From positions 1 through 35,486 of the forward strand of contig NZ_BDJC01000067.1 in NCBI RefSeq assembly GCF_002005565.1: a stretch of DNA of 35,486 bases, given 5' to 3'. Positions 23,088 through 34,197 of this stretch are shown in pieces. The first letter of the stretch is position 1. Each line of letters begins with the position of its first letter. The notes beneath the pieces are model-generated. The model was given only the letters and a program-made list of their open reading frames with translations, did not search any database and was not told the DNA's origin. Position numbers and translations under genes: made by a program. The stretch comes from Streptomyces sp. JHA26. GTDB lineage: Bacteria; Actinomycetota; Actinomycetes; Streptomycetales; Streptomycetaceae.

Positions 23088-24204
23088 CTCCATGATCACC
23101 TGCCTGGGTGATCAGGACGCCACCTACCAGGCCCTCCTGGAAGGGCGCAGCGGGGTCGCCCCGCTGCGCCTGGGTGATCCCGCCAAGCTCGCGGTCTCCC
23201 ACGGCTACGAGATCCCGGACGAGCCGGGAGCGGTGGCTCCGGGCCCGCGCCTGGCGGGCCGCTGGCTCGCCGACTGCGTGACCGAGGCCCTTCGCGCCGC
23301 GCGGGTGGACCCCGCGCGGCGCCGCGTGGCCGTCGTCGTCGGCACGGGCCTGCGCGAGCTGCGGGGCGTCGAGCAGTGGCACGCCGACGGCGCCCGGCTG
23401 CGACTGGAGCAGCTGCACTTCACCCGTGCCGTCCGCGCCGTCGTGCCCGAGGTCACCGAGGTGCACACCCTCGCGAACGCGTGCGCGGCCTCCGGGTACG
23501 CGCTCGCGCTCGGCGCGGACATCCTCGAACTGGGCGAAGCCGACGTGGTGGTCGCCGCGGGCTGCGACACGATGACGGAGAGCATGCTCACCGTCATCGG
23601 CAAGGTCACCGACGGCACTTCGGACATGGTCCGCCCCTTCGACGAGAACCGTCCCGGGGTGCTGCTCGGCGAGGGCGCCGCGGCCGTCGTCCTGGAACAC
23701 CCGAAGGACGCGGCCGACGGCCGCCCCGTTCTCGGTACGCTCCGCGGCGTCGGGCTGACCTGCGACGCGTACCACGAGACCGCGCCCGATCAGGCCGGGA
23801 TCACCACGGCCATGCACCAGGCGCACGAGCGCGCCGGCGTACGGCCCGAGGACATCGGCCTGGTCGTCGCGCACGGCACGTCCACCGGGCTCAACGACCC
23901 GACCGAGGCGGCGGCCCTGCTGGACGTCTTCGGCCCCGCCGGGCCGCCGGTCACCGCGATCAAGGGCGCGATCGGCCACACCTCGGGCGGTGCGGCGCTG
24001 ATGAGCCTGCTGATCGCGCTCACCGCCATGCGGACCGGCACGGTTCCGCCGGTGGTGGGACTGCGGTCGCCGATGTCCGGGGCCGACAAGCTCGACCTCG
24101 TGTACGGAGCCCCGCTGGAGGCCGGTCCGCGCCTCGCCCAGATCAACGCGTTCGGGTTCGGCGGGGTCAACGCGGTGACGATCGTGGAGGCAAGTGATGG
24201 CTGA
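23065..24204 (+). CDS. Second active beta-ketoacyl synthase, pair 2
   Basis: A 379-aa condensing enzyme with Cys140 in LANACAASGYALALG, His270 in VVAHGTSTGLNDPTEA and His305 in KGAIGHTSGGAAL, with Lys300. It is clearly a different lineage from the 20707 KS: the N-terminus is shorter and GTST replaces GTGT. The GTG at 23065 lies inside the end of the chain-length-factor gene (23-bp overlap), so it is translationally coupled. It overlaps the next KS-like gene by 11 bp, suggesting the two form a second heterodimer. A second condensing pair may handle a different chain-length range or the initiation step. Confidence 0.92.
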   Translation: MPAAITGSSMITCLGDQDATYQALLEGRSGVAPLRLGDPAKLAVSHGYEIPDEPGAVAPGPRLAGRWLADCVTEALRAARVDPARRRVAVVVGTGLRELRGVEQWHADGARLRLEQLHFTRAVRAVVPEVTEVHTLANACAASGYALALGADILELGEADVVVAAGCDTMTESMLTVIGKVTDGTSDMVRPFDENRPGVLLGEGAAAVVLEHPKDAADGRPVLGTLRGVGLTCDAYHETAPDQAGITTAMHQAHERAGVRPEDIGLVVAHGTSTGLNDPTEAAALLDVFGPAGPPVTAIKGAIGHTSGGAALMSLLIALTAMRTGTVPPVVGLRSPMSGADKLDLVYGAPLEAGPRLAQINAFGFGGVNAVTIVEASDG

Positions 24205-25060
24205 CGGCGACCCGACGGTCGTGCTCGCGGGCTGGGCCGTCCACGTGCCCGGCACGGCGGCGTCCGACCTCCCCGGTTCCCCGCAGGAGCCGGCCTGCTC
24301 CGCGGCCGAGGCCAGACTCGTCCTCGGCCGCAAAGGACTGCTCGGCAAGGAGACGGCCACCCGGCTGGCGCTGTGCGCCGTCCACCGCGCCCTCGGCCTT
24401 CCCGCGGGCCTGCCCGCCGGACCGGTGGACGGGGCGGCCGGAACCGCCGTCGTGGTCGCCTCCAACCTGGGCAACGTCCAGACCGTCTGCTCGATGGTGT
24501 CGGACATGCGCAGGGACGGCGGCGCCGCGGTGAGCGTGCTGGACGCACCGAACGCCTCCAGCAACATCATCGCCAGCAGCATCGCGATCCGGTACGGCTT
24601 CACCGGACCCAACCTCGCGGTGTGCAGCGGTGCCACGGCCGGCCTCGACGCCGTGCAGCTCGCCGACCGGCTGCTGCGCGCCGGCCGCGCCCGGCGGGCC
24701 GTCGTCGTGGGCGTCGAGCCCGCCGACCCGGTGGCCCTCGGCCTCGAGGCGCTGCGCGCCGACGGCGGTGGACTGACCGAGGGAGCCGGCTGCGTCCTGC
24801 TGGGCGTACCCGGCGCCTGGCCCGGCAGCGCGGAGGTCCGCATCGGATCCGTCGCACGGCACGGGGAGCGGCCCACGGCCGCGGAACCCGCCATGGGCGG
24901 CTTCTACGGCGCCGAGGGCGTCATCGGCCTGGCGGTCGCGGCCGACCGGCTCGCCACCGGCGGGGCCGAGGGGCCCCTCGTGGTCGCCTGCGGTGACCGC
25001 GAGGACGCCTGGGCCAGTGTGACGGCGTCCCGGATCGAGCCGATCGGCAGCATGGCATGA
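24194..25060 (+). CDS. Shortened KS-like subunit, pair 2
   Basis: A 288-aa ketosynthase homologue about 100 residues shorter than normal. The N-terminal thiolase-like half is present (NASSNIIASSIAIRYGFTGPN; LTEGAGCVLLG). The nucleophile region reads NLAVCSGATAGLDAVQLA, where by alignment the Cys position is Gly; the visible Cys lies two residues earlier. The segment that should carry the first His is missing, and the second His region reads MGGFYGAEGVIGLA, with Tyr replacing His. So it is internally shortened and predicted inactive, yet the frame is intact. GTG 24194 (or ATG 24197) follows GGAGG. It likely acts as a chain-length-factor-like partner of the 23065 KS. Confidence 0.85.
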   Translation: MMADGDPTVVLAGWAVHVPGTAASDLPGSPQEPACSAAEARLVLGRKGLLGKETATRLALCAVHRALGLPAGLPAGPVDGAAGTAVVVASNLGNVQTVCSMVSDMRRDGGAAVSVLDAPNASSNIIASSIAIRYGFTGPNLAVCSGATAGLDAVQLADRLLRAGRARRAVVVGVEPADPVALGLEALRADGGGLTEGAGCVLLGVPGAWPGSAEVRIGSVARHGERPTAAEPAMGGFYGAEGVIGLAVAADRLATGGAEGPLVVACGDREDAWASVTASRIEPIGSMA

Positions 25061-26832
25061 CCGGATGGGACACGGTGGCCCGCAGCGACGCCCTGGAGGT
25101 GCACCGGAGCCCCGGGCAGGGACCCGCGCTGGTCGCGGTGCACGGGATAGAGGACTCCTGGGGCATCTGGCGCGCCCTCGCGGAGCAGCTGCCCGGCTAC
25201 CGCCTCTACGCGCTCCAGATGCCCTGGCACGGCGGCAACTCCTACGCCTGGCGGGACGAGGGCTCGCCGGGCGAATGGCTCCGCCGGGCCCTGTCCCTGG
25301 TCCCCGAGCGGCCCGCCGCACTCCTGGGCCACTCGTTCGGGGCCAACGCGGTGCTGGAGTACCTGGCCACCTGCGAGGGCGATCCCGGCATCGGCGCCGC
25401 GGTGCTGGCCGCACCGTTCTACCGTCCGGCCGACTTCCCCGTGTCCCCCGCGATCCGCACACGCTCCGAGGGCGCCCTGCGGAAGGTCATCAACCAGGGC
25501 GTCGACATCGCGCTCGGCCCGCGCTCGGCCACCCTCGACCCGGACATCCTCGCGGCCATGAAACAGAAGGCGGGCGAACGCGCCGTCGCCAGCGGACTCC
25601 CGGTCTTCCACCGGGAGTTCGAGGCGTCGGGGAAGTACCGCCTGGACCGGGTCGAGGTCCCCACACTCGTCCTCGCCGGGGTCGACGACGAGTCGCTGAC
25701 CCCGATGCGGGCCGCCGCGCTCGATCGCGCCATGCCGGCGGCCACGGTACGGCTGCGCGCCGTGTACGGACATTTCTGCCATGTGATGCAGGCGCAGGAA
25801 CTGGGCCGCGAAACCGGCGCCTTCCTGCGCCGCACCCTGAACAACCCCCACGTCCCCGTCGAATCCGAAGGAGAAGGCACTGTGACGGATCTGCTGGACG
25901 GAGCCCCCACGACCTATGTGGGCATGCCGCGCTACGAGGGTGCCAACATCCGCACCTGGATCGGGTTCAAGCACTTCATGTACCTGGCCGAGGAGGCCGT
26001 ACTGGAGTACTTCCGCGAGCGTGGCGTCGGTGCCCGCGACATGTACCACCGCTACGGACTCGGCCTCGAGATCGTCGACTCCTCGGTGCAGCTGCCGGCG
26101 ACGCTCTTCGTGGACGACCGCGTCTACGCCACCGTGGTCTCGGCCACGCCGAAGCCGGACCAGGGCGCCCCGTTCACCATCACGCTGACGGTGGAGCGCG
26201 ACGGCGAGGCCGTCACCGTCCTGAAGGGCAAACTGCGCGTCGCCCTGGTCGTCGTGAAGGACGGCTCCGGGACCGAGCCGGTACCGGCGATGCTCGAGCC
26301 CTTCGTGGTGCCCGAGGTGGCCGCGCTGGCCAACGCCAAGTCCGCCACCCTGCCCCTCGCTCCCGGCCAGGACGTCGCCGACGTCCTCGTCCCGGAGGGC
26401 TCCGGCGCCTACCTGTGGTCCTGGCGGGCCCCCTACCCGTACTGCCACTTCTCCGACCGGCTCCAGCACTCGGCGTACGTCCGCACCCTCGAGGAGGTCG
26501 TCGACCGCTTCCTGCACGACCGCGGCCTGGCCATCGGCAAGCTGCTCGACGAGCGCGCCTGGATCCCCGTCGTCTCCCGCGCCCGCGTGCAGATGCTGTC
26601 CGACATCTTCATGGAGGAGACCGTGCACACGGTCTTCACGATCGAGGACATCATCAAGGACACCGTCTACACGGCGCGCATGGACTGCTACGTGCAGCGC
26701 GGCGACACCCTGGAGCTGGCCGCGACGGCCACCATCATGCACGGCTACGCCATCAGCCGCGGGGAGGAGGCCGGTTCCGTCGCGATCCTCGACGAGACCG
26801 TGAAGGCGGTCCTGATCGGGGGTCAGGCGTGA
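25057..26832 (+). CDS. Alpha/beta hydrolase fused to double-hotdog thioesterase
   Basis: A 591-aa fusion. Residues 1-265 are an alpha/beta hydrolase with nucleophile Ser93 in GHSFGAN, an acidic residue in LVLAGVDDES (Asp210/211) and His239 in YGHFCHVM. Residues 276-591 hold two hotdog domains of the 4-hydroxybenzoyl-CoA/acyl-ACP thioesterase type: the first with WIGFKHFMYLAEEAVLEYF, the second with FSDRLQHSAYVRTLEEVVDRF, where the Asp/His/Glu pattern resembles active sites. It is coupled to the upstream KS (ATGA) and the downstream isomerase (GTGA). It may hydrolyse or transfer the finished chain, or edit ACP. An in-frame internal start with a strong ribosome site lies at the domain junction, so the second part may also be made alone. 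Confidence 0.86.
   Translation: MTGWDTVARSDALEVHRSPGQGPALVAVHGIEDSWGIWRALAEQLPGYRLYALQMPWHGGNSYAWRDEGSPGEWLRRALSLVPERPAALLGHSFGANAVLEYLATCEGDPGIGAAVLAAPFYRPADFPVSPAIRTRSEGALRKVINQGVDIALGPRSATLDPDILAAMKQKAGERAVASGLPVFHREFEASGKYRLDRVEVPTLVLAGVDDESLTPMRAAALDRAMPAATVRLRAVYGHFCHVMQAQELGRETGAFLRRTLNNPHVPVESEGEGTVTDLLDGAPTTYVGMPRYEGANIRTWIGFKHFMYLAEEAVLEYFRERGVGARDMYHRYGLGLEIVDSSVQLPATLFVDDRVYATVVSATPKPDQGAPFTITLTVERDGEAVTVLKGKLRVALVVVKDGSGTEPVPAMLEPFVVPEVAALANAKSATLPLAPGQDVADVLVPEGSGAYLWSWRAPYPYCHFSDRLQHSAYVRTLEEVVDRFLHDRGLAIGKLLDERAWIPVVSRARVQMLSDIFMEETVHTVFTIEDIIKDTVYTARMDCYVQRGDTLELAATATIMHGYAISRGEEAGSVAILDETVKAVLIGGQA
25868..25884 (+). promoter_or_regulatory. In-frame internal ribosome site and GTG start
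   Basis: GAAGGAGAAGGCACT-GTG lies exactly at the hydrolase/hotdog boundary. The GTG (25882-25884) is codon 276 of the fusion, in frame, 7 nt after GGAGAAGG. It would give a free 316-aa double-hotdog thioesterase starting MTDLLDGAPTTYVGM. The layout looks like two coupled genes that lost an intervening stop codon. Confidence 0.6.
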
Positions 26833-27467
26833 GGAGGCCGCCCCGGCTGTACTTCTCGCTGCGCAGCCCCTTCAGCTGGATGGCCGTGAGGCGGCTGGAG
26901 GAGCGCCTGCCGAACGCCGAGGAGCTCATCGAGTACGTCCCGTTCACCGAGCCCGACGACATCAGCATGGCCGAACTCACCCGGCGCGGCGGCGAGTTCC
27001 ACTACATCGCCATGAGCAAGGCCAAGCACCTCTACATCCTGGCCGACACCAAGCGCCTCGCCGCGAAGTACGGCTACGCCATGAAGTGGCCGCTCGACAC
27101 CGGCGACGAATGGTGGGAGCTGCCCCACCTCGGCTGGCTCAAGGCCCGTGAGCTCGGTGTGCACCGTGAGTACTACCGGGCGGTCATGGCCGCCCGCTGG
27201 GAACGCGGCGAGGACATCTGCGACCGCGAGGAACTGCGCCGGATCCTCCTGGAGGCCGGGCTCGACGGCGACACCCTGGTGTCCGCGCCGGAGGACCCCG
27301 CCATCCGCGAGCAGGGCGTGCAGGCCCTGATGGAGGTGTACGAGGACGACGTGTTCGGCGTCCCGTACTTCAAGCTCGGCCGGCACCGCTTCTGGGGCCT
27401 GGACCGTCTCGACGACTTCGTCACGGCGCTCGAGGAGGCGCTGTTGACCTCCGCGAAGAAGGGATGA
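26829..27467 (+). CDS. DsbA-fold isomerase (HCCA isomerase/kappa-GST-like)
   Basis: A 212-aa thioredoxin-fold protein. The N-terminus LYFSLRSPFSWMAVRRLEE matches the SPYSY-type motif of 2-hydroxychromene-2-carboxylate isomerases and kappa-class glutathione transferases, with Ser13 in place of the DsbA CxxC. The C-terminal segment DVFGVPYFKLGRHRFWGLDRLDDF is the cis-Pro loop (GVP) and terminal helix of the family. GTG 26829 overlaps the previous stop (GTGA). Isomerases of this type occur in Streptomyces polyene/cinnamoyl acyl pathways, where they are linked to E-to-Z isomerisation of the polyenoyl-ACP; that role is inferred from context. No glutathione use should be assumed in an actinomycete. 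Confidence 0.85.
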   Translation: MRRPPRLYFSLRSPFSWMAVRRLEERLPNAEELIEYVPFTEPDDISMAELTRRGGEFHYIAMSKAKHLYILADTKRLAAKYGYAMKWPLDTGDEWWELPHLGWLKARELGVHREYYRAVMAARWERGEDICDREELRRILLEAGLDGDTLVSAPEDPAIREQGVQALMEVYEDDVFGVPYFKLGRHRFWGLDRLDDFVTALEEALLTSAKKG

Positions 27468-27472
27468 GGGAC

Positions 27473-27640
27473 ATGAGCACCGTCACCGGCGACACCAGGG
27501 GGGCCGCGGCGGAGGAGCCGGCCTCCGGCCACCCGCTGGTGGACGAGGAGTGGGGCGAGGACCCGCTGGAGGGCGTCCCGGCGGAACTCGTCGACCGCGT
27601 CGGCGTCCTGGACCACGACACCGCGGGCGGCTGCGGCTGA
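27473..27640 (+). CDS. Small acidic peptide ending in Gly-Gly-Cys-Gly
   Basis: A 55-codon ORF between the isomerase and ketoreductase genes. The sequence starts MSTVTGDTRGAAAEEP, has a very acidic middle (VDEEWGEDPLEG), then ELVDRVGVLDHD and the end TAGGCG. ATG 27473 lies 5 bp after the isomerase stop with GAGGG just upstream; the ketoreductase ribosome site begins soon after its stop. Codon third positions are G/C-rich as in the neighbours. Its single Cys sits one residue from the C-terminus. It is not recognised. It could be a small acidic accessory protein, a RiPP-like precursor (no maturase is visible) or a chance ORF. Confidence 0.6.
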   Translation: MSTVTGDTRGAAAEEPASGHPLVDEEWGEDPLEGVPAELVDRVGVLDHDTAGGCG

Positions 27641-27672
27641 CCGGCCGCGCCGCACCAGGCAAGGAGAGAGCA

Positions 27673-28413
27673 GTGAACGAACAGGGATGCACCGTCGTCA
27701 CCGGCGGGTCCAGGGGCATCGGACGCGCGGTGGCGGTCCGGCTCGCCCAGGAGGGCCGCAACATTGCCTTCTGCTACCGCAGCGGCGTGGAGGCCGCCGA
27801 GGAGACCGAGAAGCTGATCCGTGAAGCGGGCGTGCAGGTCCACCACGCGCCCTGCGACGTGTCCGACTTCGACGCCGTGCAGGAGTTCGTCGCCGCCGCG
27901 GAGCGGGCGATCGGACCGGTCCGCGCGCTGGTCAACTCCGCGGGCATCGTCCGTGACAACCCCATGGTGCTGATGCCCCCGGAGGACTGGCGGGCCGTCA
28001 TCGGGACCAACCTCGACGGCACGTTCAACTTCTGCCGCGCGGTGGTCTTCGGGTTCATGAAGCGCAAGGAGGGCGTGATCGTCAACATGTCCTCCGTCGC
28101 GGGTCTGGACGGCAACGCCACCCAGACCAACTACTCCGCCTCCAAGGCCGGGATCCAGGGCATGAGCCTGTCCCTCGCCAAGGAACTGGCCGGCTACGGC
28201 GTACGCGTCAACGTCGTCGCTCCCGGGTTCATCGAGACCGACATGACCGAGGCGCTCTCGGAGAAGGTGCGGGCCCAGGCGCTGAAGAGCATTCCGATGC
28301 GCCGCTACGGCGCCGCGGACGAGGTCGCCGAGCTCGTCTCCTTCCTCCTCTCCGAGAAGGCCGGCTACATCACCGGCGAGATCATCCGGGTGGACGGCGG
28401 AGTCGTGCTGTGA
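27673..28413 (+). CDS. FabG-type 3-ketoacyl-ACP reductase
   Basis: A 246-aa classical short-chain dehydrogenase. The cofactor motif is TGGSRGIG (10-17), the structural motif NSAG (88-91), and the catalytic residues are Ser140/141 in VNMSSVAG with Tyr154 and Lys158 in YSASK. NVVAPGFIETDMTEAL and the C-terminal GEIIRVDGGVVL are typical of FabG. It would reduce each 3-keto group on the ACP to the 3-hydroxy form for dehydration. GTG 27673 follows AAGGAGAG. The stop overlaps the next start (GTGA), coupling it to dehydratase pair 2. It is the only ketoreductase seen in the set, and no enoyl reductase accompanies it, which fits polyene formation. Confidence 0.94.
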   Translation: MNEQGCTVVTGGSRGIGRAVAVRLAQEGRNIAFCYRSGVEAAEETEKLIREAGVQVHHAPCDVSDFDAVQEFVAAAERAIGPVRALVNSAGIVRDNPMVLMPPEDWRAVIGTNLDGTFNFCRAVVFGFMKRKEGVIVNMSSVAGLDGNATQTNYSASKAGIQGMSLSLAKELAGYGVRVNVVAPGFIETDMTEALSEKVRAQALKSIPMRRYGAADEVAELVSFLLSEKAGYITGEIIRVDGGVVL

Positions 28414-28886
28414 CCACCGCCCTCACCCCGCCGCCCGTGCCCGGCGCCGCCATCGAGGCCGGCCGCCGGGCACGGGCGGCCCCGCTCCCGGCCGTCGACA
28501 CCTGCACGGTCCTGTCGGCGACCGAGGTCACCGCGCGCAAGCTGGTACGCGCCGACGACCCGTACATGGAGGGCCACTACCCCGACGTCACCATCTACCC
28601 GGGTGCGTTCCTCCTCGAGTCCGTCTACCAGGCGGTCCTGCACCTGGTGTGGGAAACCCGCGGAACGCGGTCCTTCGCGGTCCCCGAACAGATCCGCTCC
28701 GTCCGCTTCCTCGCGGCGCTGGGCCCCGGCGACGTCCTCGACATCCACTGCTCGTGCAAACCCGCGGGACCGGACGGCCTGGACGTCACCGCCGACTGCC
28801 GCAAGGGAGAGGCCAAGGCCGCCAAGGTCTCGGTGAGCTTCCGCATCGTCCCCGCCGCAGGGGCGCCGGAGGTGCCGGATGCTTGA
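28410..28886 (+). CDS. FabA/FabZ-like hotdog dehydratase, pair 2, His-containing subunit
   Basis: A 158-aa hotdog protein with the active-site segment MEGHYPDVTIYPGAFLLESVYQA: catalytic His56 and Glu70 are both present, as in active FabZ. A Pro/Ala-rich 28-residue N-terminal extension precedes the fold. The C-terminal strands, RSVRFLAALGPGDVLDIHC and AAKVSVSFRIV, are normal. The GTG at 28410 overlaps the ketoreductase stop, and the last 8 bp overlap the next gene. Its partner lacks the histidine, repeating the arrangement at 19300/19722. It may act on chain intermediates of a different length from pair 1. Confidence 0.87.
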   Translation: MTTALTPPPVPGAAIEAGRRARAAPLPAVDTCTVLSATEVTARKLVRADDPYMEGHYPDVTIYPGAFLLESVYQAVLHLVWETRGTRSFAVPEQIRSVRFLAALGPGDVLDIHCSCKPAGPDGLDVTADCRKGEAKAAKVSVSFRIVPAAGAPEVPDA

Positions 28887-29346
28887 ACACGGGGAGATCC
28901 GGGGCAGGATCCCGCACGCGCATCCGATGCTGCACGTCGACCGTGTGCTGGAGATGGAGCCCTACGACCTCATCGTCACCAGCAAGGCGATCACGGGCAG
29001 CGAGACCTGCTACGCCCGGCTCGGGCCCGGCGTCGGGCAGCCGGCCCTGCGCTACCCGCCGTCCCTCCTGATCGAGTCGTGGGGGCAGGGCGGGGCGCTG
29101 CTGTGGCTCGAACGGGAACGGACCCGGGGCGATGCGGCCGGCGACGCCCCCGTTCTGGCCGCCCTGCGCGACATCACGTTCCACCGGGGCGTCCACCCCG
29201 GTGACACGCTGCGGCACACCGTACGCATCGACCAGTACACCGCCTCCGGCGTCATCATGAGCGGCGAGACCCGGTGCGAAGGAAATCTGGTGGCGGAGGT
29301 CGGCTACGCCCTCGCCGTGCTCCGCCCCTCGGCCGGGCTGGTTTGA
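28879..29346 (+). CDS. FabZ-like hotdog protein, pair 2, His-lacking subunit
   Basis: A 155-aa hotdog protein starting with IPHAHPMLHVDRVLEMEP, a FabZ-type N-terminus. The active-site entry reads LRYPPSLLIESWGQGGALLW: Glu66 is kept, but the catalytic GHFP histidine is missing, with Arg-Tyr-Pro-Pro at that site. It resembles the pair 1 subunit at 19722, which reads YPTALVIESWCQSAALL, so the two are paralogues. ATG 28879 overlaps the upstream gene by 8 bp. It is predicted to form a mixed dimer with the 28410 protein. It is the last gene of the acyl-chain set before a 190-bp gap and the NRPS genes. Confidence 0.85.
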   Translation: MLEHGEIRGRIPHAHPMLHVDRVLEMEPYDLIVTSKAITGSETCYARLGPGVGQPALRYPPSLLIESWGQGGALLWLERERTRGDAAGDAPVLAALRDITFHRGVHPGDTLRHTVRIDQYTASGVIMSGETRCEGNLVAEVGYALAVLRPSAGLV

Positions 29347-29395
29347 AGTATTGAAATCGAGCAGGACCTCCGCACGCACACCCCATAGTCTCGTT

Positions 29396-29410
29396 TTGAT
29401 GCCGAATCAA
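29396..29410. promoter_or_regulatory. LysR-box-like dyad upstream of NRPS
   Basis: TTGAT-GCCGA-ATCAA is a 15-bp dyad containing the T-N11-A pattern of LysR-type sites, flanked by CTC and GAG at wider spacing. It lies 126 bp upstream of the NRPS ATG, in a relatively AT-rich stretch (29347-29535) that probably carries the NRPS promoter. The small LysR-HTH protein at 17531 is an obvious but untested candidate binder. Confidence 0.35.
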
Positions 29411-29535
29411 TGAGTTCCGGCTGAGCCTGAAGGTGTTTTCCGGACGTCGGCAATGGCGGACATCGCGTGCTCGACGACGCACTCTTCCCAGGGGACGGGG
29501 AACGGCGTCGAGAAATCCAACGGAGGGGAAGAACA

Positions 29536-34193
<4,658 letters not shown>

Positions 34194-34197
<4 letters not shown>

